A stretch of DNA of 64,000 nucleotides from DATFQI01 sp963831105 (GCA_963831105.1 CAWHOS010000004.1:1-64000); one strand, 5' to 3'. Numbered from the stretch's first letter, positions 1 through 9,259 are shown. Numbers and translations are program-made. Notes: generated from the sequence alone by a model not told the origin.

Positions 1-2
1 TC

Positions 3-86
3 GCGCTGATCCACCTCGGCCCGTCCGAGGGCGCCGGCCTCGAGCAGCTCTTCTTCGACCTCACGACCCAGGAGGCCATCGCATGA
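3..86 (+). CDS. ABC transporter ATP-binding protein, C-terminal end (partial)
   Basis: The first 28 codons visible, read in the frame that starts at base 3, give a short tail ending LFFDLTTQEAIA. This resembles the usual end of drug- or lipid-type ABC ATPases, where a SLEDVFLxLT segment closes the protein. The stop TGA overlaps the ATG of the next gene (ATGA), and the next gene encodes a membrane permease, so an ATPase-permease operon is the natural reading. The rest of the gene lies outside the window, so no Walker motifs can be checked. Confidence 0.6.
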   Translation, partial: ALIHLGPSEGAGLEQLFFDLTTQEAIA

Positions 87-848
87 GCGCCGCCGCCCTC
101 ACCGCCGTCCCCGCCGCGGACGACGACCGCCCCGGCCTCGGCCGGCTCACGCTCGTCGAACTGCGCAAGATGACCGACACGCGCGCCGGCTTCTGGCTGC
201 AGCTCGCGATCGTCGCGCTCGACGATCTTCGGCGTGGTCGCGATCGCGATCTGGGCCGACCCGGAGGACCAGACGTTCGAGATGGTGCTCAGCGCCGCGA
301 TCCAGCCGGCCAGCATCCTCGGCCCGGTGGTCGGCGTGCTGCTCGTGTCCTCCGAGTGGTCGCAGCGCACAGCGCAGATCACGTTCGGCCTCGTGCCGCG
401 GCGCGGACGCGTGATCGCCGCCAAGCTGCTCGCGGGCCTCGCGTGGTGCGTGCTGGCGTTCGCGCTCAGCGTGGCCGCGTCGGCGGTCGGCGCCGCCGTG
501 TCGGGCGTCGACGGAGCGTGGGACGTCACCGCGGCGCTGGTGTTCCAGGACATCGCCTACATCGTCATCTCGGTGCTCGGCGGCATCGCCTTCGGCGCGG
601 CGCTGCTCGCCTCGGCGCCGGCGATCGTCCTCTACTTCGTGCTGCCGATCGCCTGGGCGTTCGCCGGGAACCTGTCGTTCCTCGAGGGCGCCGCGCGCTG
701 GCTGGACAGCTCTCGCACGACCGACACGATGACCTTCGATGTCTTGAGCGGCGACGAATGGGCGCGCGTGGCAACGACCGTTGCGCTGTGGGTGCTCGTG
801 CCGCTGCTGATCGGGGTGTGGCGGATCCTCAAGGGAGAGGTGCGCTAG
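83..848 (+). pseudogene. ABC transporter permease (ABC-2 type), single-base frameshift
   Basis: The N-terminus (MSAAALTAVPA, then ELRKMTDTRAGFWLQ) is typical of ABC-2 permeases that pair with a small ATPase. The frame breaks at an apparently extra G near base 221. Dropping it gives IVALTIFGVVAIAIWADPED and then an open frame to TAG at 846-848. The restored protein is about 254 aa with roughly six hydrophobic segments. Its start overlaps the stop of the upstream ATPase, supporting translational coupling. As read, only the 234-848 part (204 aa) could be made from an internal start. It could be a real mutation or a sequencing error. The stop overlaps that of the convergent GH13 gene. Confidence 0.7.
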
Positions 849-2491
849 CGGCGGTAGATCCGCGCCTCCCACGGCCCGAGCTCGAGCCCCTGCGGCTCGG
901 GCTCGGCGTTCGAGAGCACCAGCTCGGCCTCGGCCCAGCCGTCGGGGATGCCGGCGGCGCTCGCCGGCTCGCTCGACACGTTGACGAGGACGAGCAGCTC
1001 TGTGCCCTCGTAGGCGCGCGTGTAGGCGTAGACCTGCGGGTCGTCGTCGAGCAGCATCTCGAAGTCGCCGTGCGCCACGGCCGGCTCGGTCCGGCGCAGC
1101 TCGATCAGCTTCCGGTAGTGGTGGAAGACGGAGTCGGGGTCCTCGATCGCGGCGGCCGCGTTGATCTCGGTGTGGTTCGGGTTGACCGGGATCCACGGCT
1201 CGCCCGTCGTGAAGCCGGCGTGCTCCGAGCCGTCCCACTGCATCGGAGTGCGCGCGTTGTCGCGGCTCATCGGGCGCATCGTCGCGAGCACGGCGTCGGG
1301 GTCGTCGCCGTTCGCGACCGCCTCGGCGTAGTGGTTGAGCGACTCGATGTCGCGGAACGCCTCGACCGTGTCGAACGGGACGTTGGTCATCCCGAGCTCC
1401 TCGCCCTGGTAGACGTACGGCGTCCCGCGGTGCAGGTGCAGCAGGGTGCCGAGCGCCTTGGCCGAGCGCACGCGGTGCTCGCCGTCGTCGCCCCAGCGGG
1501 AGACGATCCGCGGCTGGTCGTGGTTGTTCCAGTAGAGGCTGTTCCAGCCCGTCTCCGCGAGCCCCTCCTGCCAGCGCCCGAACGAGCGCTTGAGGTCGCG
1601 CAGGTCGAGCGGGAACGAGTCCCACTTGGTGCCGTGCTGGTCGAGGTTGACGTGCTCGAACTGGAAGACCATGTCGAGCTCGTCGCGCGCGGGGTCGGTG
1701 AAGAGCTTGGCCTCCTCGATCGTGACGCCCGGCATCTCCCCCACGTTGAGAAGCGCGTCGCGGCCGGCGAAGACCTCGCGGTGCATCTCCTGCAGGAACT
1801 CGTGGATGCGCGGCCCGCAGATGTAGTGCTCGCCGCCGGCCCGCCGCCAGCCGTCCTCGCCGACGGCGCCGTCGGGCAGCGCGGGGTCCTTCGAGATCAT
1901 GTTGATGACGTCCATGCGGAACCCGTCGACCCCGCGGTCCAGCCACCAGTTCATCATCTCGTAGACCGCGCTCCGGACCTCCGGGTTCTCCCAGTTGAGG
2001 TCGGGCTGCTTGCGCGAGAACAGGTGCAGGTAGTGCTCGCCGGTCGTCTCGTCGAGCTCCCATGCGGAGCCGCTGAACGCAGAGGTCCAGTTGTTGGGCT
2101 CCGGTCGCCACCAGTACCAGTCGCGCTTCGGGTTGTCCTTGGAGGAGCGCGACTCGACGAACCACGGGTGCTCGTCGGAGGTGTGGTTGACGACGAGGTC
2201 CATGATCAGCCGCATCCCGCGGTCGTGGAGCTCGTTCGTCAGTGCGTCGAGGTCCTCGAGGCTCCCGAACGTGGGGTCGACGTCGTAGTAGTCGGCGATG
2301 TCGTAGCCGTTGTCGTCCTGCGGCGAGGGGTAGATCGGCGACAGCCACAGCACGTCGACGCCGAGCTGCTGGAGGTGGTCCAGGTGCTCTCGGACGCCGC
2401 CGAGGTCGCCGATCCCGTCGCCGTCGGAGTCGGCGAACGAGCGCGGATAGACCTGATAGACGACGGCGGACTTCCACCACGGTTCAGACAT
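845..2491 (-). CDS. GH13 alpha-glucosidase / oligo-1,6-glucosidase family protein
   Basis: A 548-aa GH13 enzyme counted from MSEPWWK. The GH13 landmarks are in order: DLVVNHT (98-104), GFRMDV with nucleophile Asp194, NVGEMPG with acid/base Glu252, and WNNHDQPR with the transition-state Asp325. Length and motif spelling match the GH13 alpha-glucosidase/oligo-1,6-glucosidase/trehalulose-type enzymes, which hydrolyse terminal alpha-glucosidic bonds of maltose, isomaltose or sucrose in the cytoplasm. No signal peptide is seen. An upstream in-frame ATG (2518) would add nine residues that do not look conserved. The gene runs convergent to the ABC permease and divergent to the SDR. Linkage specificity cannot be read from the motifs alone. 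Confidence 0.9.
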   Translation of the reverse strand: MSEPWWKSAVVYQVYPRSFADSDGDGIGDLGGVREHLDHLQQLGVDVLWLSPIYPSPQDDNGYDIADYYDVDPTFGSLEDLDALTNELHDRGMRLIMDLVVNHTSDEHPWFVESRSSKDNPKRDWYWWRPEPNNWTSAFSGSAWELDETTGEHYLHLFSRKQPDLNWENPEVRSAVYEMMNWWLDRGVDGFRMDVINMISKDPALPDGAVGEDGWRRAGGEHYICGPRIHEFLQEMHREVFAGRDALLNVGEMPGVTIEEAKLFTDPARDELDMVFQFEHVNLDQHGTKWDSFPLDLRDLKRSFGRWQEGLAETGWNSLYWNNHDQPRIVSRWGDDGEHRVRSAKALGTLLHLHRGTPYVYQGEELGMTNVPFDTVEAFRDIESLNHYAEAVANGDDPDAVLATMRPMSRDNARTPMQWDGSEHAGFTTGEPWIPVNPNHTEINAAAAIEDPDSVFHHYRKLIELRRTEPAVAHGDFEMLLDDDPQVYAYTRAYEGTELLVLVNVSSEPASAAGIPDGWAEAELVLSNAEPEPQGLELGPWEARIYRR

Positions 2492-2548
2492 CCGCGGGAG
2501 GGTACGGATCCGGCTCACAGCGCCGAGCCCCGCCGCGTTGGAAGGGGT

Positions 2549-3346
2549 ATGGATCTAGAACTGAGCGACAAGGTCGCGATCGTCACCGGCGCCTCGAAGG
2601 GGATCGGCCTCGCCGTCGCCCGCACGCTCGCCGAGGAGGGCGCGAACGTCGTCGCCGTCTCCCGCCATCCCGCGCGAGGCCTGGAGCACCCTCGCATCCG
2701 CCACCACGCCGCCGACCTGAGCGACCCCGCGGCGCCCGCCGAGGTCGTCGAGGCGGCGCTCGCGCGGGAGGGTCGGATCGACATCTTGGTCAACAACGCC
2801 GGCGGGCCGCCGCCCGGCGTCACGATGCCGCGCTTCGGCTTCCTCGGCCTCGACGATCGCGATTGGCACGCGATGCTGGACTTCAACCTGCTCTCCGCCG
2901 TGCGGCTCTGCCGCGCTGCGCTGCCCGCGATGGTCGAGGCCGGCGGCGGCGCGATCGTGAACGTCTCCTCCACCCACGGCGTCGTGCCGTCGGCCGTCAA
3001 CGTCGACTACGGCGCTGCCAAGGCGGCGCTGATCAACCTCACCAAGGCGCTCTCGGAGGAGTTCGGGCCTCAGGGGGTGCGCGTCAACGGCGTCTGCCCG
3101 GGCCCCGTGCTCACGCCGTGGTGGACCGATGAGGGCGGGGCGGCCGACGTGCTCGCAGAGGCGACCGGCTCCGACCGCGAGGCCGTGCTCGGCACGCTGG
3201 CGCCGGAGATGATGGCGCTGACCACGGGCCGCCTCGCCGACCCGCAGGAGATCGCCGACGCGGTCGTGCTGCTCGCCTCGCCGCGCTCGGCGAGCACCAC
3301 CGGGACCGAGATGGTCGTGGACTCCGGGCTCGTGAAGGCGACCTAG
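2549..3346 (+). CDS. SDR family NAD(P)-dependent oxidoreductase
   Basis: A 265-aa classical short-chain dehydrogenase/reductase. It has the TGASKGIG cofactor loop at 13-20, NNAG at 82-85, and a catalytic Ser140/141-Tyr154-Lys158 arrangement (NVSS, then YGAAK). A GC-rich GGAAGGGG sits just before the ATG. The open frame extends far upstream through the preceding genes, but the ATG at 2549 is where SDR homology begins. It lies between two minus-strand GH13 genes, convergent with the amylosucrase. Substrate is unknown; the family reduces or oxidises alcohols, sugars or 3-oxoacyl groups. Confidence 0.9.
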   Translation: MDLELSDKVAIVTGASKGIGLAVARTLAEEGANVVAVSRHPARGLEHPRIRHHAADLSDPAAPAEVVEAALAREGRIDILVNNAGGPPPGVTMPRFGFLGLDDRDWHAMLDFNLLSAVRLCRAALPAMVEAGGGAIVNVSSTHGVVPSAVNVDYGAAKAALINLTKALSEEFGPQGVRVNGVCPGPVLTPWWTDEGGAADVLAEATGSDREAVLGTLAPEMMALTTGRLADPQEIADAVVLLASPRSASTTGTEMVVDSGLVKAT

Positions 3347-5244
3347 CCCGGCACGATCCAGAGGTACTCGTACGGCGCGAGGATCACGTAGTCACCGCGC
3401 AGCTCGGCCTCCGGTTGCAGCCCCCGGTCGCGTACCACGCCGCCGTGCACGGCCTGCTCGAGCGGCGTGAAGTTCGCGAGCAGCAGCAACCGTTCGCCGG
3501 CGTGCTCGCGCAGCAGCGCGAACACGTGCGGGTTGCTCGTGAAGAGCGGTTCGCTGGTGCCCCGGGCGTGCGCCGCGCGGGTGCCACCGCGCGCCGTCGC
3601 CAGCTCCCGCATCCCGGCCCAGATGCGCCCCTCGACCGTGGCCGGGTCGTGGCGGCGCTCGGCCGCCTCCCAGTCCATCGCGGGCCGGTGCATCCAGCGG
3701 TTGTCGGCGGCGTGCGCGGGGTCGTCCGCCCAGCGCGGGTCGTTCAGCAGGCCGAGCTCGTCGCCCATGTAGATCAGCGGCAGCCCGCCGTGGGCGAACG
3801 CGAGCGCGTGCAGGAGCAGGATGCGGCGGATCGCGAGCTCCTCCGCGAGCGCGTCTTGCGCCGATTCCAGTCCGGCCAACGAGGCCGCGCTTCCGCTCGT
3901 CCGCGCCTCGCCGGACAGGAGGTCGGGCTGGAAGCGCGCGCCGCGAGCGAACGTGCCGGGGAACTCACCCGCGTAGAAGTCACTGAGGAACTTGCGGTGC
4001 AGGTGCGCGTCCTCGCCGACGCGCGCGGCGTCCTCCTCCGTGATCGCCCAGCCGATGTCGTCGTGGCAGCGCACATAGGTCACCCAGCCGGCGCCGGGCG
4101 GGACCGGCGGCATCGCCTGCAGGGTGCGCGTGAGCAGGCCGACGTCGCCGGAGGCGAGCGCGCTCCAGCCGAGGACCATGAGCACGTTGTGGTAGGCGAG
4201 GTCGCACTCCTTGCCCTCGTGACGGCCGGCACCGAGGTAGCGCACGAGCTCGCGCGGCGACACGATCGCCTCGGCCTTGAAGGCCACCCCGGGCGCCGCG
4301 ATCCGCATCGCGGCGCGGAACGCTTGCAGCAGCTGGTGGACCTCGGGCTGGTTCTGGCTGTCGGTCCCCCTGCGCTTCCACAGGAACGGCACCGCGTCGA
4401 GCCGAAGCACGTCCACACCGGCGTTCGCAAGGCCGAGCATCGCCTCGGCCATCGCCCGGAACACGGCCGGGTTCGTGTAGTCGAGATCCCACTGGAACTC
4501 GTTGAACGTCGTCCACACCCAGCGTTGGATGTCCTCGACGTAGGTGAAGCTGCCGGGAGCGATGTCGGGGAACACCTCGGGCAGCGTCGCCTCGTACGCG
4601 TCGGGCTCTGACCGGTCCGCGAACGTCCGGTAGAACGCCAGCTTCTCGGGGTCGCCGTTCATCGCCGCCTGCGCCCAGGGGTGCTCACGAGCGGTGTGGT
4701 TGACCACCACGTCCACGCACAGCGCCATCCCGTGCTGGTGCAGGTCTCCCGCGAGCGCACGCAAGTCGTCCATCGTGCCGAGCGACGGCTCCACCGCGCC
4801 GTAGTCCACGACCGCATAGCCGCCGTCATTCGGCTCGGGCCGCATCTTCAGCAGCGGCATCAGGTGCAGATAGCTGACCCCGAGCTCCCGCAGGTACGGC
4901 AGTCGCCCGCGAACGCCCTGCAGAGTGCCGGCGAAGCGATCGGCGTAAGCCACATAGCCCAGCGCCTGCTCGCGCTGAAGCCAGTCAGGAGTGATCTCCC
5001 GCTCATGGTCGAGCCGCTCGAGCTCCGGAGCCCGCATCGCGGCCGCACTCGCGATCGCCCCCAGCAACCCCGCGAACTCGCCTTCCAGCCGCGGATCACC
5101 GCCATAGACCGCCTCCAGCGGGTCCCGCAACTCCGTGAAGAACCGGGCAAGCCGATTGTGGAACGCGGCATCCCCGTCCAACGGACGCCCAAGTCGCTCC
5201 CACTCCGCCCGAACCTCGGGCCGCATGACGTGGACGTTCTGCAC
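3343..5244 (-). CDS. Amylosucrase (GH13 family)
   Basis: A 633-aa protein with the size and domain order of amylosucrases: a helical N-terminal domain (about 1-85), a GH13 barrel and a C-terminal beta domain. The barrel carries DVVVNHT (178-184), RLDAVPFLWKR with nucleophile Asp283, FKAEAIVSP with acid/base Glu325, and RCHDDIGW (392-399) with the TS-stabilising Asp. The RLDAVPFLWKR and HDDIGW spellings are characteristic of amylosucrase, which transfers glucose from sucrose to an alpha-1,4-glucan. Sucrose hydrolase is the close alternative, since the two differ by few residues. No signal peptide is seen. MRPEVRAEW (5226) is an alternative start. Confidence 0.9.
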   Translation of the reverse strand: MQNVHVMRPEVRAEWERLGRPLDGDAAFHNRLARFFTELRDPLEAVYGGDPRLEGEFAGLLGAIASAAAMRAPELERLDHEREITPDWLQREQALGYVAYADRFAGTLQGVRGRLPYLRELGVSYLHLMPLLKMRPEPNDGGYAVVDYGAVEPSLGTMDDLRALAGDLHQHGMALCVDVVVNHTAREHPWAQAAMNGDPEKLAFYRTFADRSEPDAYEATLPEVFPDIAPGSFTYVEDIQRWVWTTFNEFQWDLDYTNPAVFRAMAEAMLGLANAGVDVLRLDAVPFLWKRRGTDSQNQPEVHQLLQAFRAAMRIAAPGVAFKAEAIVSPRELVRYLGAGRHEGKECDLAYHNVLMVLGWSALASGDVGLLTRTLQAMPPVPPGAGWVTYVRCHDDIGWAITEEDAARVGEDAHLHRKFLSDFYAGEFPGTFARGARFQPDLLSGEARTSGSAASLAGLESAQDALAEELAIRRILLLHALAFAHGGLPLIYMGDELGLLNDPRWADDPAHAADNRWMHRPAMDWEAAERRHDPATVEGRIWAGMRELATARGGTRAAHARGTSEPLFTSNPHVFALLREHAGERLLLLANFTPLEQAVHGGVVRDRGLQPEAELRGDYVILAPYEYLWIVPG

Positions 5245-5450
5245 CCCGGCCGCAATCTACCCGCGCACGACACGCGCTCAGGCGCCAGCCGCGGTCGGGC
5301 GCCGTCACGTCCCCCCGGAGCGGCGACTCGCAAGCTCGCGCCTGAGCGCTCCGGGAGGACGCGCCGCGCCCGCCCATCGAACCCCTCGGAGGCCACCCGA
5401 CACGTACACCACCCTCATTGAACGCCCTCGGTAGGGGTGGCTCTCGTCAG

Positions 5451-5581
5451 CGCCTGGGCCATCTGCTCCTTGAAAGGTCGCGATCTTCGCCCTTCGGGTC
5501 CCGAGGATCCGTTCCGGTCTGCCGTCGCCTGGTCGGCGGGCCCGGCTCAACGATCGCTGCTTCGCCGATGACTCGCGAGAC
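5451..5581 (+). repeat. Dispersed intergenic repeat, copy 1 (about 131 bp)
   Basis: This segment matches the reverse complement of 62425-62555 over about 131 bp. It includes a 34-bp block identical in both copies (5535-5568) and blocks such as CCTTCGGGTCCCGAGGA. By hand alignment the overall identity is about 80-85% with one gap. Both copies lie outside recognisable genes. Confidence 0.75.
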
Positions 5582-5587
5582 CTCCCG

Positions 5588-5616
5588 GTGCTCTCGCTTT
5601 CACGCGAAAGGAGCAC
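5588..5616. repeat. Imperfect inverted repeat (hairpin)
   Basis: GTGCTC (5588-5593) pairs with GAGCAC (5611-5616), and inside it CTTT pairs with AAAG around a CACGCG loop, with a three-base bulge. No T-tract follows. It lies directly after the dispersed repeat copy, and its CACGCGAAAGGAG arm is repeated at 5648. Function is unknown. Confidence 0.4.
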
Positions 5617-5913
5617 TCCGTCGGCGACTCGGCCGGCCGGTCCCATCACGCGAAAGGAGAACTCTGCCGCGAGTCCGGTCCGCGCGTTCAAAGCTCGCGA
5701 AACGAACAGTTGGCGACGCACGGCTATCGGCGGTGCAGCGGCGTTTGAAGCAACACGGGCGGCCGTGGCGGTGGCTCGCTACCCGGGGCCTGGACGCCAG
5801 CGCAATTTGTCGCCCGCAGCTGACAGCGGCACCGGCGCGGACAGCGAGACGCGACGGAGTTCATCCGCCGAGCCCAGTCCTGCCGACCGCTCTAGCTCCT
5901 ACATTCGGCAGCG

Positions 5914-7972
5914 ATGGTCGACCGCCGGCAGCTCATCAAGTACCTCCGCTTCCAGCTCGACGAGCTGTCCGCTGAGAACGGCCATCACACCTTCGAACAC
6001 ATCTGTCGGGAGGTCGCGCGCGCCCGCCTCGCAACGAACCTCGTCCCGGCGACGGGCCCGGTCGCCGGTGGCGGCGACGCGGGCAGGGATTTCGAGACGT
6101 TCAAGAGCTACCTGCCTAAAGAACTCGGCGAGCACAGCGCCTTCGTGGCGAACATGAGCGACGAGGCGCTCGCGTTTGCCTGCACGCTGCAGAAGGACAA
6201 GGTCGACCGGAAGTTCAAGAAGGACGTCGACACCATCGTCGCGTCCGGCGACAAGTTCGACCACATCTACGCTATGTGCGCGGTCAATGTCGACGTCGGC
6301 CGACGCAACCGCCTGCGCAACAGGTCCGCGATCAGTACGGCATCGACCTCACGCTGCTGGACGGCCAGTGGTTTGCCGAGCAGTTGGCGGACCCGGACCT
6401 CTTCTGGGTCACCGAGACCTACCTGTCGGTGCCCGCGCACATGGCTCCCGCAGCGCCCGCTGCGAAGGACGGCGGCACGCCCGAGTGGTACGACAAGGAC
6501 CTGGTCAAGTGGCAGCGGCGCGGTGAGCTCCGCCCGACGCTGGGTGATGTTCTCGACGCAAAGGACGGGCTCCGCTACGCGACCTTCCATCAGCCAGACA
6601 AGCGCGACCTGGACTTTTGGCTGCAGCTGTTCGAGCCGCTGACCGGCGCCGAGCACCCCCGTGGAGTTCGCCAGCGCGCTCGTTACGAGTACGCCGTCGC
6701 GGCGCTGCGCGGCGCGGGCGAGCTCCGCCCGGCCGATCACGTTGTGCGCGCGTTCTTCGACGACGCTCTGCCCGAGGACGATGCCGCGCGGCTGAAGGAC
6801 GCCAGCGTGCTGCTCAACTACGCCGTCGCGGCGCACGGGCGAAACCTCACCGATCTCGGCGCGGCCTACCTGGGAGAGGTCAATGAACGTCTTCGCGACC
6901 AGGTCCGCGGCATCCTCGACGCAAGCCCCTACCCGACACAGCGGGCGATGGCGCTCGAAGTCCTCGGCCACCTTTCCATTCAGCCCGACCCGGCGCTCCT
7001 ACGTCCCGCTCCACAGCCGCAGCCAATCGACATCGCCGAGTACGTCGACGAGGAGGGCGACGTCAAGGCGCCCTCCGGCGCGCCGCCCGATGACAGCCTG
7101 TTCGTTGACGTCAACGAGGCGATGGCCGCTTGGAGCGAACTCGCCGGCTGCATCGAAGACGCGCCGCTGTTCCCGGTCGATGGCCTGTCCAAGTTCCTGA
7201 GCCTGCTCGCGCCTGCCCTGGTGGACCGGGACGGATGGCGCGAGCTGACCGACGCTGTTGACGCGGCGGTCCGCCGCAGCGTCGGTAACGCCGCCGCCGC
7301 CGCCGGTGCCCGGACCCGCGCATTGCGGCTCCTCGAAGCTGATCGGCTGCGCGACGCACTCGACGAGCTGCACTCCGCGAAGGTCGACTGGTGGACCGGC
7401 GACAACTTCGACGGCGCGCTGCTGACGATGCTTCTCATCGCGGACATATACCGCCAGCTCGGGATGATGCAGGCGTCCAAGCAGTACGCCCTTGCCGTCT
7501 CCTTCGGCGGGATGACCAGCAGCGATGATGAGTTGCGTCGCTTCGTGCCGAGGGGCTTGCTGGCGGCCGCCCACGCCGACTTCTTCTCCGCGCCTGGTGC
7601 AACGCCGTCGACCTGTACGAGCTGGCCTTCCTGACGACCCACGGGCTGAGCGACACGCTAAAGGTGGACGACGACCACATCGAGCCAGCGATTTTCAACT
7701 TCGCATCGCTGCTGCGCCGCGCGGCCGTTACTGCTCCGGAGCTCGAAGCGGACATCCAGGAAGCGATGCGCCGCTGCGGCGTGGAGGAGCTCATCGAGCT
7801 CAGCCGTGAGATGCCGGAGGTCACCGCCGAGGAGGTCGTCGCCTTCGCAGACGTCGAGATGAACGGCCGGCCCTTCTCCGACGACATCGAGCACGAGGAA
7901 CCGTTCCCTGTGCCCGTCGTACGACCGCCGCGACAGCCCGCAGCAAAGAAGACGCGGGCTCGGCGCAGCTAG
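5914..7972 (+). pseudogene. Large protein with a PD-(D/E)XK nuclease-like N-terminus and helical C-terminus, two frameshifts
   Basis: Three open frames join if one base is restored near 6320 and one near 7593, giving about 686 aa. Frame 1 (5914 on) ends RRNRLRN; frame 3 continues QVRDQYGIDLTLLDG; the last part (WCNAVDLYELAFLTTHG) is in frame 2. The first 190 residues hold FEHICRE (27-33), GGGDAGRDFETF (52-63) and FACTLQKDK (88-96). This resembles a restriction-endonuclease-like core with E, D and Q/K positions, as found at the N-terminus of some putative defence proteins. The rest is mostly alpha-helical with acidic segments and no NTPase motif. It stands alone, preceded by a repeat-bearing gap. 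The nuclease role is inference. Confidence 0.5.
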
Positions 7973-8077
7973 TCACGCGTCGACCCCGGGCGACTGCTGC
8001 TCAGCTCCGCGCGAGCCCCGAGCCGCCAGTCCGGACTATTTTCGGCGACGAGGCGACACGCGCGCACAGGTCGGCGC

Positions 8078-8106
8078 GAGTGTCGCACCTCCTCGAAGCG
8101 ACACTC
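8078..8106. terminator. Perfect 9-bp hairpin between convergent genes
   Basis: GAGTGTCGC (8078-8086) and GCGACACTC (8098-8106) form a perfect 9-bp stem with an 11-base loop. It sits in the 155-bp gap between the end of the nuclease-like gene (plus) and the end of the aldo/keto reductase gene (minus). That placement suits a bidirectional terminator, although no T-run follows. Confidence 0.5.
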
Positions 8107-8127
8107 ACGCTTGGACCGCTGCGGGGA

Positions 8128-9150
8128 CTACCGTCGTCGGGCCTGCGGCTCCAGCGCCGGGTTGTGCCAGGAGTTGTCTTCCGGGTTGATGGTGATGCCG
8201 GGCGCGACGATGGCGTCGATGCGGTCCAGCAGCGCCTCATCGAGTTCGACGTCGACGGCCGCGAGCTGGCCTTCGAGCTGCTCCATCGTGCGCGGCCCGA
8301 TCAGCGCCGCCGTGATCGCGGGATGGCACAGGACGAACGCGATTGCGAGTTGGATCAGCGTGATCCCCGCCTCGTCGGCGAGTTGGGCCAGTTCCTCGAC
8401 GGCGTCGAGCTTACGCTGGTTGGCGGGCTGTGAGAGGTCGAAGCGCTCCGGGAGCCGACCGGCCCGGGACGAGGACTGCTGCCCGGTGTCCTTGCGCCAC
8501 CGGCCTGAGAGCCACCCGCCGGTCAGCGGGCTGTAGGACATCACGCCCATGCCGTAGCGCGAGCAGGTCGGCAGGACGTCGTTCTCGACGGCGCGCACGA
8601 GGATGGAGTACGGGGGCTGCTCGGTCACGAAGCGCTGGAGGCCGCGGTCGCGCGCCGCCCACTGCGCTTCGACGATGGCTGACGCCGGGAAGGTGGAGCC
8701 GCCGAGGTAGCGGACCTTGTCCTGATGCACCAGATCGGTCAGCGCCCCGAGTGTCTCCTCGATGTCGGTGCCCGGATCGGGACGGTGGACCTGGTAGAGG
8801 TCGATCCAGTCAGTGCCGAGCCGCTGGAGGGAGTCCTCGACCGCGCGCATGATCCAGCGGCGGGAGTTGCCCCGCTGGTTGGGGTCCTCGCCCATCGCGT
8901 TGTGGAACTTGGTGGCCAGCACGACGTTTTCGCGCCGGCCGCCGGTCAGCGCCTTGGCGACGATCTCCTCGGACTCGCCCTGCCCGTAGACGTCCGCGGT
9001 GTCGATGAAGTTGATCCCGGCGTCCAGTGCCGCATGGATGATGCGCACCGACTCGGCGTGATCGGGATTGCCCCACGCGCCGAACATCATCGCCCCGAGG
9101 CAGAACTTGCTGACCGATACGCCGGTGCGACCGAGAGGGCGGTGCTCCAC
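8128..9150 (-). CDS. Aldo/keto reductase
   Basis: A 340-aa aldo/keto reductase starting MEHRPLGRTGVSVSKFCLGAM. The tetrad is visible: Asp50 and Tyr55 in IDTADVYG, Lys81 in ATKFHN and His122 in YQVHRPD. The C-terminal NADPH-binding part has IGPRTMEQLEGQLAA. This is the YghZ/Kv-beta-like branch of cytoplasmic NADPH-dependent carbonyl reductases. It is a single gene, with a VOC protein gene upstream on the same strand about 100 bp away. The physiological substrate cannot be told. Confidence 0.93.
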   Translation of the reverse strand: MEHRPLGRTGVSVSKFCLGAMMFGAWGNPDHAESVRIIHAALDAGINFIDTADVYGQGESEEIVAKALTGGRRENVVLATKFHNAMGEDPNQRGNSRRWIMRAVEDSLQRLGTDWIDLYQVHRPDPGTDIEETLGALTDLVHQDKVRYLGGSTFPASAIVEAQWAARDRGLQRFVTEQPPYSILVRAVENDVLPTCSRYGMGVMSYSPLTGGWLSGRWRKDTGQQSSSRAGRLPERFDLSQPANQRKLDAVEELAQLADEAGITLIQLAIAFVLCHPAITAALIGPRTMEQLEGQLAAVDVELDEALLDRIDAIVAPGITINPEDNSWHNPALEPQARRR

Positions 9151-9217
9151 GACCCTCTCATGCCCGGCGCCGCACTCTTGCTATCGCCTGTTGGAGCGGT
9201 CTCGGCGACTCGGACCG

Positions 9218-9259
9218 GAGTGTCGCTTGGCGCGAGTAGCGATCGTGCCGGTGCTACTC
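9218..9259. terminator. Hairpin at the 3' end of the VOC gene
   Basis: GAGTAGC (9234-9240) and GCTACTC (9253-9259) form a 7-bp stem overlapping the stop codon of the minus-strand VOC gene. Just beside it is GAGTGTCGC (9218-9226), the same 9-mer that forms the 8078 hairpin. It is a plausible terminator of the VOC gene ahead of the aldo/keto reductase. Confidence 0.35.

Larger units (their letters stand above)
5245..5913. other. Gene-free stretch of about 670 bp containing one copy of a dispersed repeat
   Basis: No frame here looks like a gene: open frames exist but lack conserved motifs and start signals. The stretch holds a repeat copy (5451-5581), a hairpin at 5588-5616, and the 13-mer CACGCGAAAGGAG twice (5601-5613 and 5648-5660). 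It separates the amylosucrase start (minus) from the nuclease-like gene (plus), so promoters for both should lie here. Confidence 0.5.

Noticed and set aside
147..2480. A 777-aa minus-strand open frame over the GH13 gene.
   Set aside because: It is a GC-frame shadow of the GH13 gene with no motifs.
83..3346. A 1087-aa open frame across the permease, the GH13 gene and the SDR.
   Set aside because: It only reads a sensible protein at its two ends (permease N-terminus, SDR). The middle is antisense to the GH13 gene and Arg-rich; the SDR has its own start at 2549.
5418..5975. A 185-aa plus-strand frame over the gene-free stretch, with a partner frame near 62304-62576.
   Set aside because: The similarity of the two frames is due to the repeat DNA; the flanks are not conserved and no ribosome site supports it.
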